The notes under the pieces: generated by a model | Database searches by the model: none | What the model was told of the DNA's origin: nothing | The model's input: only the letters and a program-made list of their open reading frames with translations | In this document: positions 1 to 7,734 of the stretch, one piece after another | Position numbering within the stretch: the first letter of the stretch is position 1 | How the letters are laid out: every line of letters starts with the position of its first letter | Program-made: the position numbers and the translations under genes | NCBI GenBank assembly: GCA_963793465.1 | Contig: CAWCAJ010000001.1 | Span: 1-64,000 of the forward strand | Direction: 5' to 3' | Origin: CAJQPP01 sp963793465 | GTDB taxonomy: Bacteria; Planctomycetota; Planctomycetia; Pirellulales; Pirellulaceae | Length of the DNA: 64,000 nucleotides

Positions 1-708
1 AGGGACACTCTCTGGTTGGGCAAACACAGGAATTTCGATGTCGTTTCGGTAATCGCTTCCCTGGTAGATTCGTTGCACGAATAACCCGGGAAGATGCACG
101 TCCTCGGGAACGATCCCGCCCAGCGGCACCAGTTCCTCCACCTCCACCACGGTCGTCTTACCGGCCATGGCCATCAGTGGAGAAAAATTGCGGGCGGTCT
201 CGCGGAACCACAAATTGCCGTAAGGGTCTCCCCTTTGCGCCTTGATAATTGCGAAATCGGCCTCCAGGGGTAATTCCAGGATACAGGGTCGATCAAAAGT
301 CCGGGTCTCTTTGCCCTCGGCGACCAAGGTCCCACAACCCGTGGGCGTGTAAAAACCGCGAATGCCCATGCCGGCGGCGCGGATACGTTCCGAGAACGTG
401 CCTTGGGGCACCAGCTCCACCTGAACCAGACCGCCCAACATCTGTTCCTCCAGATCCGGATTGCCACCCACGTAACTGCACACGGCGCGGCTGATTTGCC
501 GCTGCTGCAGCAGTAACGCCAGGCCACGTCCGGAATTGCCGATATTGTTGGAGATCGCGGTGATATCTCGGATCCCGCGACGCACAATTTCTTGGATGCT
601 GTTTTCGGGAATGCCACACAGACCAAATCCCCCGCTCATCAAACGCATACCGTCAAAGACATCGTGCAGGGCCGCTGCGGCGTCGGGAAATACTTTGGAG
701 TTGTTCAA
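1..708 (-). CDS. scoA: 3-oxoacid CoA-transferase subunit A (partial, C-terminus off window)
   Basis: Subunit A of a succinyl-CoA:3-oxoacid type CoA-transferase, which moves CoA from a donor such as succinyl-CoA to a 3-keto acid in the cytoplasm. Translation from the TTG at 708 gives a start like that of the family (LNNSKVFPDAAAAL), then the glycine-rich GGFGLCGIPE motif and a C-terminal stretch with AMAGKTTVVEVEELVPLGG. An AGGTGA ribosome site sits just upstream of the TTG; the next in-frame ATG (648) would remove the conserved N-terminus. 236 codons are visible, close to the full family length, so only the last few residues are missing. It is the last visible gene of a leftward operon starting at 6121, with a gap of about 70 bp after the aminotransferase gene. 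Subunit B is expected just to the left (inference). Family assignment is firm; the substrate is unknown. Confidence 0.88.
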   Translation of the reverse strand, partial: MNNSKVFPDAAAALHDVFDGMRLMSGGFGLCGIPENSIQEIVRRGIRDITAISNNIGNSGRGLALLLQQRQISRAVCSYVGGNPDLEEQMLGGLVQVELVPQGTFSERIRAAGMGIRGFYTPTGCGTLVAEGKETRTFDRPCILELPLEADFAIIKAQRGDPYGNLWFRETARNFSPLMAMAGKTTVVEVEELVPLGGIVPEDVHLPGLFVQRIYQGSDYRNDIEIPVFAQPESVP

Positions 709-778
709 ATGGTCACCTGGGAATCCAAAAACCAGCGAAGAGGAATGGTCAAAAGCAATCGGCCTGCGTGCAAAAACA

Positions 779-1987
779 CTATCCCGATTCACCTCGCAAT
801 GTGTCGTGCAGACGCTGGAAGGCGTCGCTTAATCGAGCCGGCGTCGATACAAAGGGAGGTGCCAGGATCAGCATCTGTTCCCGCAGGATCAGGTACAAGC
901 CGGCGTCGAAGAATCTTTGCCAGGCCGGTGGCTGCGTTTGAAAATCAATGGCTGCCAACAAGCCACGTTGCCGAAAACCCCGGATGCATGGGTGCTGACC
1001 CGCCAGTTCTTCAATCAACGTTGCGAAACTGGCCTCCAACTCCCGTTTCCGAGTCATAAAACTTGCATCCGTCAACAAGTCCATAACGGCATCCATAGCC
1101 GCCAAGCCAAGGGGATGGGCATAGTTGGTCAGGCCACAGGCCAACACGTCGTCATCGTAGTGCCGGGCCAGGCGATCGTTGACCCAAACTCCCCCAAAGG
1201 GAATGTAACCACCGGTAATGCCCTTGGACATGCAGATCAAATCGGGACGCAGGTCGAACTGCTGAAACGCGAAGGCTGGCCCTGTGCGACCAAAACCCGC
1301 CAGCACCTCGTCGCAAATCAGCAGGATTCCCTGGTCTCGGCACAACCGGGAAACGGCATCCCACCAGGCTTGGGCTGGAATGGCCACGCCATTCACGCCG
1401 CTAATAGTCTCGACGATCAGCGCGGCAATGTTTTCAGGACCCGTTTGTCGTACGATCTCGGCGAATCTTGAAGCATCTGGATCCTCTTCCGGTTCCGGTA
1501 TCCGCACCGTACCTTCGCTGAAGTTCAGGTGGGGGTGACTGCGCCAATCTCCCGATACGCTCATGGAACCCAGGGAAGCGCCGTGGTAACTTTTCCTGCG
1601 GGCCAGAATGATCTTTCGACCACTGACGTGCCGGACGATCTTGAGGGCGTTTTCCACCGCCTCGCTGCCACTGACGGTATAGAAAATCTTGCCGGAAGGG
1701 CTGGCCTGCTCCCCACAACCGATCAACTGCAAGAGCTTCTGCGAAGCCCTCGTCTTCAGCTGGAACGATGCCTTGGGCGACGCCATCGGCATCTGGTCCA
1801 ACTGTTGATGCACCCGCTGACGAATGGGTTGACAGGAATGCCCAAAGCTGGCTTGAAAGCTGGTGGATGTAAAATCGTAGATCCGGCGACCGTCGTCCAG
1901 GATAAATTCATCGTGTTCCGCGCCGCTAACCGGCATGGTCACCGCATCACGCTGTCGGTTCCAGGTGACAAAATAACTCTCAGGCAA
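779..1987 (-). CDS. Class III PLP-dependent aminotransferase
   Basis: A 402-residue fold-type I aminotransferase (ornithine/GABA/omega-amino acid group) that moves an amino group between an omega- or beta-amino acid and a keto acid. Visible family features are the phosphate-binding region VSGSEAVENALK near residue 105, the YHGASLGSMSVSG stretch, the cofactor-binding CDEVLAGFGRTG and the Schiff-base lysine in MSKGITGGYIPFGG. Length and motif order are normal, so it should be active. Its start overlaps the end of the preceding C45 hydrolase gene by 8 bp, which implies translational coupling. It lies between an acyltransferase-like hydrolase and a 3-oxoacid CoA-transferase. That position suits formation of a 3-keto acid from a beta-amino acid, which the CoA-transferase would then activate (inference). 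The substrate cannot be read from the sequence. Confidence 0.92.
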   Translation of the reverse strand: MPESYFVTWNRQRDAVTMPVSGAEHDEFILDDGRRIYDFTSTSFQASFGHSCQPIRQRVHQQLDQMPMASPKASFQLKTRASQKLLQLIGCGEQASPSGKIFYTVSGSEAVENALKIVRHVSGRKIILARRKSYHGASLGSMSVSGDWRSHPHLNFSEGTVRIPEPEEDPDASRFAEIVRQTGPENIAALIVETISGVNGVAIPAQAWWDAVSRLCRDQGILLICDEVLAGFGRTGPAFAFQQFDLRPDLICMSKGITGGYIPFGGVWVNDRLARHYDDDVLACGLTNYAHPLGLAAMDAVMDLLTDASFMTRKRELEASFATLIEELAGQHPCIRGFRQRGLLAAIDFQTQPPAWQRFFDAGLYLILREQMLILAPPFVSTPARLSDAFQRLHDTLRGESG

Positions 1988-3065
1988 CGCAGGGCACTCC
2001 CATATCGAATTCTCGCTTTACGAAATTTTCATCGTATTGTTCGTCACCTCGCCACATCACGACCCTTCCCCGTTTCAGGTCGCCAACGGAGCCGCCGCAA
2101 GTGATGGAGGGATCCTGGGAATCCGTTTGAAAATTGGAACAAATTGACTTGGGATAGTTCTCATGATCGTTCATCAGGCGGTACATGTCGTCGAAAGTCC
2201 GGACTTCCGAAATTTTCTTGTTCAACAATTCATACCGAATATGGGTGGTAGAGTTTTGACCGATGGGCGTCTCTCGCTGCTTGGCCAAGGGACCCAGGCA
2301 GTGATTGGTGTGAAACAAGAATCCGTCGTTTTCAGCGGGCAATTGCGATACTTGTTCCGCCAAATCCGGCATCACTTCCCAAAATTCACCTCCGTCCAGC
2401 GAGGCCAACAGGTAGGCGTGCCCGGAAGTTACGGGGGCTTCGGCCAGATGCCGAGCCATGGCCGCATGATCGGGCTGCCGCAGCAAACCGCGGATCAGGG
2501 CCGGCCAGATCAGGCCCGCGCGGGCCTTGTCCGTATTGATGTTGTTGACGCCCACCATGCGACCCGAAGGATGATGTCCCATCATTCCCAGGCACCCGAC
2601 CAAGGAAAAAAATACGGCCGGTTGTTCCCATCCCGGGCAGGGAACTTCCACACAACAGACGTAGCGTTTGGCGGAACCATGCATATCCCAGGTCTGCCCG
2701 ACCACCGGTTGCCCCTGATCGTTGACATAGGCCACGGAGCAACCCTGATCGTCCACTGAGATATCCCGAAAATCCGTGTAGTTATTCAGAATCACCAGAT
2801 CCACCAGGCTAAGCCCGGCGCCGGCAGCAATGCCATCGAATTCCTGCATCAGTTCGGGGTAACAACGCCGTGTGATGTTGGCTTGCAACCCCGCCAGATG
2901 ATCGATGGCGATGACGTCCAGGCCCGGATTCCGCTCCCGCATCAGGTTTTTCCGGATCGCCACCAGTTCCTGAATCGCGTCCCGCCATTGCTCACCATGA
3001 CTGAAACCCCATTCACGCGGATCCTTTTCAGGGGTGTAGGTAATCACGGGAAATCCACAATCCAT
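1980..3065 (-). CDS. C45 family NTN hydrolase (penicillin acyltransferase-like)
   Basis: A 361-residue protein resembling acyl-CoA:isopenicillin N acyltransferases, N-terminal-nucleophile enzymes that mature by cutting before a cysteine. The expected cleavage site is before Cys109 in DDQGCSVAYVNDQG, followed by the family signature GQTWDMH. The start at 3065 (MDCGFPVITY) was chosen because a longer frame would run into the preceding gene; it lies 14 bp after that gene's stop. Known C45 relatives transfer or hydrolyse acyl groups on amines. In this operon, which also encodes a GNAT acetyltransferase domain, an obvious role is removing an N-acyl group late in an acetylated amino-acid pathway (inference). 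No signal peptide is seen, so it should be cytoplasmic. Confidence 0.85.
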   Translation of the reverse strand: MDCGFPVITYTPEKDPREWGFSHGEQWRDAIQELVAIRKNLMRERNPGLDVIAIDHLAGLQANITRRCYPELMQEFDGIAAGAGLSLVDLVILNNYTDFRDISVDDQGCSVAYVNDQGQPVVGQTWDMHGSAKRYVCCVEVPCPGWEQPAVFFSLVGCLGMMGHHPSGRMVGVNNINTDKARAGLIWPALIRGLLRQPDHAAMARHLAEAPVTSGHAYLLASLDGGEFWEVMPDLAEQVSQLPAENDGFLFHTNHCLGPLAKQRETPIGQNSTTHIRYELLNKKISEVRTFDDMYRLMNDHENYPKSICSNFQTDSQDPSITCGGSVGDLKRGRVVMWRGDEQYDENFVKREFDMGVPCVA

Positions 3066-3079
3066 CGTTCCACTCGATC

Positions 3080-6000
3080 TTAAATCTGATAGGAGTTGTC
3101 GGTCAGAAATCGCTGCACGGCCCCAACACTGGGACAACTGAGGAACCATCCCGGTCGCGGCTGGTGGAACAGGCTTGCCAGCCGGGAATCGACCGGTCCA
3201 CGAAACCAGCCCACGCCCCCCTGCAATGCGTGTTGGGTCACACCCTGTTTCGCCAACATCCCCGTCAGCCGATCGTGATAGCGGTTCCACAATGAGGGCA
3301 GGTCCCGGGCGGGGAGGCGGCGTCGCGCATGATCAAACTGCGCCATGGACAACAGGTCGCCATCCCAGGTACTGATGAACATCAGAGGAGTCTCCTCAAA
3401 CCAGGCTTCCCGCATAAAACAGACGGCCATCTGTCCGCCCAGAAACAGCATGCCGGCGTCCGGGGTGAACCCGTCCAGCGCTGCCGGCAGGAAGGCTTCC
3501 GGCGAGTAACGGCCGAACATACCCGCGGACTCATGGCTGACCAGAGGCGTCGCATAGGCCCGACATAATTCTGCAATTTTTGACAGCCGCGCCCGCTGGA
3601 TCCGGATTCCCGACCGACTGCCCAGCGGTTCCAAAAACACGGCCAGGACTTGATCCGTGGCCAACTGTTGCTCCAATTTCCGGAACAGTTGATCATCGTC
3701 GGCTAACTGAGTCACGGGGAACAGGGGTTCCATCCTGCCTGATAATCCTCGCGACAGAAAGCTGCCATGACCAAAAAACGAATCGGCGACACGTACCAGT
3801 TGACGGCGTGGCTGACGACGCAACCAGATGGACTTCACCAGTTTGTCCACGCATTCGCTCATGCCACTGGCCGTATAGGCGTGCCGCAACGGCTCTGGCA
3901 ACAACTCCAGGACCCCATTCAACTGGGACAGGTAATCGGCGGTCACAAAATTCGAGAGCGTCAATTTGTTGGTCACCGCTGACATGTTCTGTACGCAAAA
4001 TTCTTCGCTCAAGTCCGCGGAATCCAGAGGGCGGTTCACACCGCAGGACAGATTCAGGGGTTCCGGTTCCCACACCAGGCCACAGCGGTACATCAGACAA
4101 TCCCGGAAGGCATGATCATCCGGGTAATCGTCTTTCAGCACTCGCGTGGCATAGCTGCCCAACGACAAATTGATGGCCCACATGCCACGCGCCAGTCGAT
4201 CCCGGTTACGCCCCTGAATCGCCTGCAGTCCCTTGGATTGTGCTGCCAGACACATGGCCTGTTTGACAATCCGACCCAACTTTCCCTGGTACTTGCGAAC
4301 GACCGTCAAATCCAACATGTAGCCGGTGTGGGGATCGAGAAAATGGGGGTCCTCCGGGACGCCACGTTCCCTGGGAAAATTGCTGGGAGGGGCGGCGAAG
4401 GCCATGGCAATCACCTTCCCCTTTTCCAGCACCACAAAGGCGATCGAGTTGGCAGCAGCAATCAACAGATCAAACTTCGAAATTTCGGTTTGTCGGAGTG
4501 GTTCGTAAATCACCCCCTGCAGGTCCCAGACCTGCTGGCGGTAGGCCGGCCAATTCGACTCCGTCAAAAACACGATGCTGGCTTGGATCCCCACATCGGC
4601 CAGGGCGGTACGCAGATATTCGTCGGCCCCTCCCGTCAACGGCGGCTGTCCCTGCAGCGCTTTGATCTTGCCGGAAAGAAAGCGTGCGTGAAAATCAAAA
4701 TAGGCATCCACACGGGGTAAACGCACCGCTGCCGCGTCGGCCGGGCTAACGTCGTGAAGCGTACCCTGCAAGGCAGCGTGAATTTGCCGCCAGGCGATAT
4801 CCAGCAAGGGACCGCGCATGGCCAGATTGAAACGAAATCGCGCCGACCGATCACCGGCGGGATAAAACAGCAGCCCATGCCGAAACCGCTGTTCCACAAA
4901 CCGTTTCAGGGTCTCCGCATCCTGGAAATCAAAAGCAAAACTCAACCCGCACACACGGGGTCTGGAGATGAGGGGATGGTAGGTCTCGATCAATTCGCTT
5001 AGCTCGGACCGACTGCGATCCTCGATGCGGTGAATCTCCCGCTGGAATTGATCCAGCATGGAGGCATGGATATAGCCACGGATCAGGGAAGCCGCATTGT
5101 ATTGTTCCACGAAATCGCAGGGCTGGTGCGAAATCACTGCTCCCAGCTGAGCTTTTTTTGCCACAACCACATGATCCGGAAACAGGCTAAGGCCCTGGGG
5201 ATCCCGCAAGTCAAACTTGCGGTGCCAAAAAAAGTCCCCCCCGAGTGCGAAACCCGTCTGAATCTCATCGTAAATCAGGGGAGTCTGAAAGGCCCTGGCC
5301 AGATTGATCAAGCCATTGTGGAACCGCGCTGAACTGTAGCGATCACCACCTTCACATTGCATCGGTTCCACCAGGATGGCGTAGTGCTGACCTGTCAGCA
5401 AGTACTCGCGGACTTTAAGCAATGCGTCCATTTCAGCTCGCAGCAGTTGATCGGGGGCTGCCATCCTTGCCGCAAGCGTTCGCTCGAAATCCGGCCCGGC
5501 CGATTGCTGCCACAGCTGCTGCCAATCGGGTGGGATCTCCGGTGCCCGCACGTCGTCGCCGTCCATCTCCGGGTAAGGGGCAAAAGATGATTCCCAGCCA
5601 CCCCAACGAAAGGGCTCGCGTTTCTGCGGACTCCAGGTTGCAGCCAGCGAAACCATGGTACGACCGTGAAAGGCACCTTCAAAAGCAATCACACGCTGGG
5701 CGGACCTCCGCCGGCGACGCTCATAGCACATTCCCAGTGCGGTTTCATTGGCCTCAGCACCTGAATTGCACAGCTGCAGAGACATCGCTGGCCAACCCAA
5801 CACACGCTGCAACAGCTCGGCCAACGCCGATCGCACACCCTGGATGCTGGAAGAATGATCATTGCCCGTCCAGGTTTCCTGGTACTGTAACGCGCCGAAC
5901 ATCGCCCCGGCATTGAAACCCAGCCCCATGGATGCAATTTGCGACGCCGCATCCAGAATGAAGGAGCCCTGCTCGACTGCCAACAATGGCCCCCGACACT

Positions 6001-6121
6001 CGCTCAAATCGATCAAAAACGGCTTCTTTTCGGCCGGGATCCGATGCTGCCGATAGTATTCCGCCATCCGCTGCTGGGAGGCTTCGTCGGCATCACGATT
6101 GACCAGGTACCCTGACGTCAT
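3080..6121 (-). CDS. Aminotransferase - GNAT - degenerate aminotransferase fusion
   Basis: A 1013-residue three-part protein. Residues about 1-455 form a class III aminotransferase with NSGAEANE (119-126), FHGRT (151-155), EPMQCEGG (252-259), DEIQTG (285-290) and the PLP lysine in AKKAQLG (322/323). The double lysine and the later FYPAGDRSARFRF stretch resemble L-lysine 6-aminotransferase (recalled family, not searched). Residues about 470-690 look like a GNAT acetyltransferase, with the acetyl-CoA loop VVRKYQGKLGR at 607-617. Residues about 715-1013 are a second aminotransferase-like fold with key residues lost: the position of the DEIQTG Asp is His863 and LFLGGQMAV replaces the Lys motif, so it cannot hold PLP normally. 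It heads the operon and reads into the C45 hydrolase 14 bp later. Exact domain borders are estimates. Confidence 0.88.
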   Translation of the reverse strand: MTSGYLVNRDADEASQQRMAEYYRQHRIPAEKKPFLIDLSECRGPLLAVEQGSFILDAASQIASMGLGFNAGAMFGALQYQETWTGNDHSSSIQGVRSALAELLQRVLGWPAMSLQLCNSGAEANETALGMCYERRRRRSAQRVIAFEGAFHGRTMVSLAATWSPQKREPFRWGGWESSFAPYPEMDGDDVRAPEIPPDWQQLWQQSAGPDFERTLAARMAAPDQLLRAEMDALLKVREYLLTGQHYAILVEPMQCEGGDRYSSARFHNGLINLARAFQTPLIYDEIQTGFALGGDFFWHRKFDLRDPQGLSLFPDHVVVAKKAQLGAVISHQPCDFVEQYNAASLIRGYIHASMLDQFQREIHRIEDRSRSELSELIETYHPLISRPRVCGLSFAFDFQDAETLKRFVEQRFRHGLLFYPAGDRSARFRFNLAMRGPLLDIAWRQIHAALQGTLHDVSPADAAAVRLPRVDAYFDFHARFLSGKIKALQGQPPLTGGADEYLRTALADVGIQASIVFLTESNWPAYRQQVWDLQGVIYEPLRQTEISKFDLLIAAANSIAFVVLEKGKVIAMAFAAPPSNFPRERGVPEDPHFLDPHTGYMLDLTVVRKYQGKLGRIVKQAMCLAAQSKGLQAIQGRNRDRLARGMWAINLSLGSYATRVLKDDYPDDHAFRDCLMYRCGLVWEPEPLNLSCGVNRPLDSADLSEEFCVQNMSAVTNKLTLSNFVTADYLSQLNGVLELLPEPLRHAYTASGMSECVDKLVKSIWLRRQPRRQLVRVADSFFGHGSFLSRGLSGRMEPLFPVTQLADDDQLFRKLEQQLATDQVLAVFLEPLGSRSGIRIQRARLSKIAELCRAYATPLVSHESAGMFGRYSPEAFLPAALDGFTPDAGMLFLGGQMAVCFMREAWFEETPLMFISTWDGDLLSMAQFDHARRRLPARDLPSLWNRYHDRLTGMLAKQGVTQHALQGGVGWFRGPVDSRLASLFHQPRPGWFLSCPSVGAVQRFLTDNSYQI

Positions 6122-6269
6122 TTAAGAATAGAGCTCCGACGAAGATCGTTGCGGCAAGCCAGTCATTATAGTTTACTGGGCTACCCAGGCACTACGCCAC
6201 AATCCCGGTCCTGCCATACCCGGAACCGCCCCACCCATCCCCGAAACTCGCCAACGAAAGGATTTCAGC

Positions 6270-6645
6270 ATGAGCATGACCCCAACCCAACGCGTGGAAA
6301 TTCTACGAGCGAGTTGCTGCGTGGCCGGCGCCGATGGGGTAACCACTCCTGACGAACTGGAACATATCCTGCGATTGGCCAAGGCTGTCGGCGTCGGCGA
6401 GGCTTCCTCTGGACGCCATGATGCGGCGGGCCGAACGGGACCCCGAATTCTACAAGCAGCAGTTCAAAGTCCTGCGGGCCGAACCGCTGATGTGCCTGGA
6501 CACGCTGCTTCAGGTTTCGATTGCCAACGGGGCCCTGCAGGAATCCGAATTTGAAGTGCTCAAGGGACTGGCCAATCAACTGCAGATCAGTGAGGATCAA
6601 TTCCGGGAACGTGTCTCGACAGCGGTGAAAGGGCTGAACCAATAG
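6270..6645 (+). pseudogene. TerB-like domain protein, broken by one-base frameshift
   Basis: A small all-helical protein of about 124 residues related to the TerB/TerB-like family. The first half (MSMTPTQRVEILRASCCV, then AGADGVTTPDELEHILRLAK) carries the acidic AGADGxxxxDE turn typical of the family. The second half (from AMMRRAERDPEF to VKGLNQ) lies in the next reading frame. One extra base around 6405-6410 in the run cttcctctgg explains the break; removing it joins the halves as EASLDAMMRRAE. Both halves keep coding character and a proper stop, so this may be an assembly indel rather than a dead gene. It is divergent from the aminotransferase operon and convergent with msrA. The function of isolated TerB domains is not established. 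Confidence 0.7.
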
Positions 6646-6717
6646 TCCGCGAAACTTCCACTGACATTGGCCGGCAGCAACCATTGGCAGGTGGCTGCCC
6701 ACCCCCTGCGTCGATCG

Positions 6718-7407
6718 TTAACGCGACTTCAGGTCCTCTTCGAACACCTTCCGAAATTTTCTCATCTTCGGCGCAATCACACTTCGGCAGTATTGCTGAC
6801 GGGGATTCAGCGAAAAATAGTCCTGATGATAATCCTCGGCCAGGTAATACTCGCTGGCAGCCGTCACCTCTGTCACGATAGGTTTCTTGTATGCGCCGGA
6901 TTCATCCAGCTTTTCCTTGATCGTCTCGGCAACCTGCTGCTGTTCTTCGTCGTGAAAGAAAATCACGCTGCGATACTGGGTTCCGAAGTCGTTACCCTGT
7001 CGATTGAGCGTGGTCGGGTCATGGGTGGCAAAAAACACTTCCAAAAGTTTCTGGAATGAAACCTTTTGGGGATCGTAAGTGATCTGGCAAACCTCCGCAT
7101 GGCCGGTGGTACCCCGGGAAACCTGGGCGTACGTCGGGTTCTTGACGCGTCCCCCCATATAGCCCGAGGTGACCTCGCTGACTCCATCCAGTTCCTGAAA
7201 AACAGCCTCCACACACCAAAAACACCCGCCGCCAAATGTGGCGATCGATTTTTCATCATTCAGTTCACTCACGTCGGTCAATCTCACTTCTTCCATATCC
7301 AGGGAATCCACCAACGGTTGAGAGGAGGACATACCGGTAACTACCAGGGATGCGGCACTCAACAAGGCGACCGCCAAAACCCAATAAACTGTGTTGCAAC
7401 AATGCAC
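6718..7407 (-). CDS. msrA: Peptide-methionine (S)-S-oxide reductase MsrA, exported
   Basis: Reduces methionine-S-sulfoxide in proteins or as the free amino acid. The catalytic GCFWC motif is at residues 61-65 (nucleophile Cys62), followed by GYMGGRVKNPTYAQVS, TTGHAEVCQITYDP, QGNDFGTQYRS and a C-terminal QQYCRSVIAPKMRKF that could supply the resolving cysteine. The protein has 229 residues, longer than a plain cytoplasmic MsrA because of a hydrophobic N-terminal segment (WVLAVALLSAASLVV) preceding an acidic linker. This indicates export to the periplasm, where it would repair oxidised envelope proteins. It is a single gene on the minus strand, convergent with the TerB-like gene. Confidence 0.95.
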   Translation of the reverse strand: MHCCNTVYWVLAVALLSAASLVVTGMSSSQPLVDSLDMEEVRLTDVSELNDEKSIATFGGGCFWCVEAVFQELDGVSEVTSGYMGGRVKNPTYAQVSRGTTGHAEVCQITYDPQKVSFQKLLEVFFATHDPTTLNRQGNDFGTQYRSVIFFHDEEQQQVAETIKEKLDESGAYKKPIVTEVTAASEYYLAEDYHQDYFSLNPRQQYCRSVIAPKMRKFRKVFEEDLKSR

Positions 7408-7734
7408 GATTGAAACCCTCCAGATTTATTGAATGACATGGATTGAATGACTCTTCCGACTGATTGAAGGAACCGGTTGATTGAAGGGCTCTTCCCGTCT
7501 TCTGAGACATTCTACCGCAAAGCCTTGAAAAGTCTTCTCCAGAAACACAAAACGGTCATGCCGACAAGACAGCGGCTGCTGCGAAAAACCGGCTCGAAGA
7601 CAAACGCCCGATCCCATCAATTCGGCCAGCGGTCCCGGTCGATTGTTAACCGGGGGTTCAAACCAACGCACCGATCTAGCCTGCTAGACGCCGCATCCCG
7701 TCCTGGCCGTTGAGCCTATGGGTCGATCAGGCCA
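7408..7734 (+). other. Intergenic region with short GATTGAA repeats
   Basis: No convincing gene was seen in this stretch upstream of msrA. Between about 7426 and 7490 the heptamer attgaat/gattgaa recurs four times at irregular spacing, which could be a binding-site cluster for msrA control or simple slippage. Nothing else was recognised. Confidence 0.35.
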
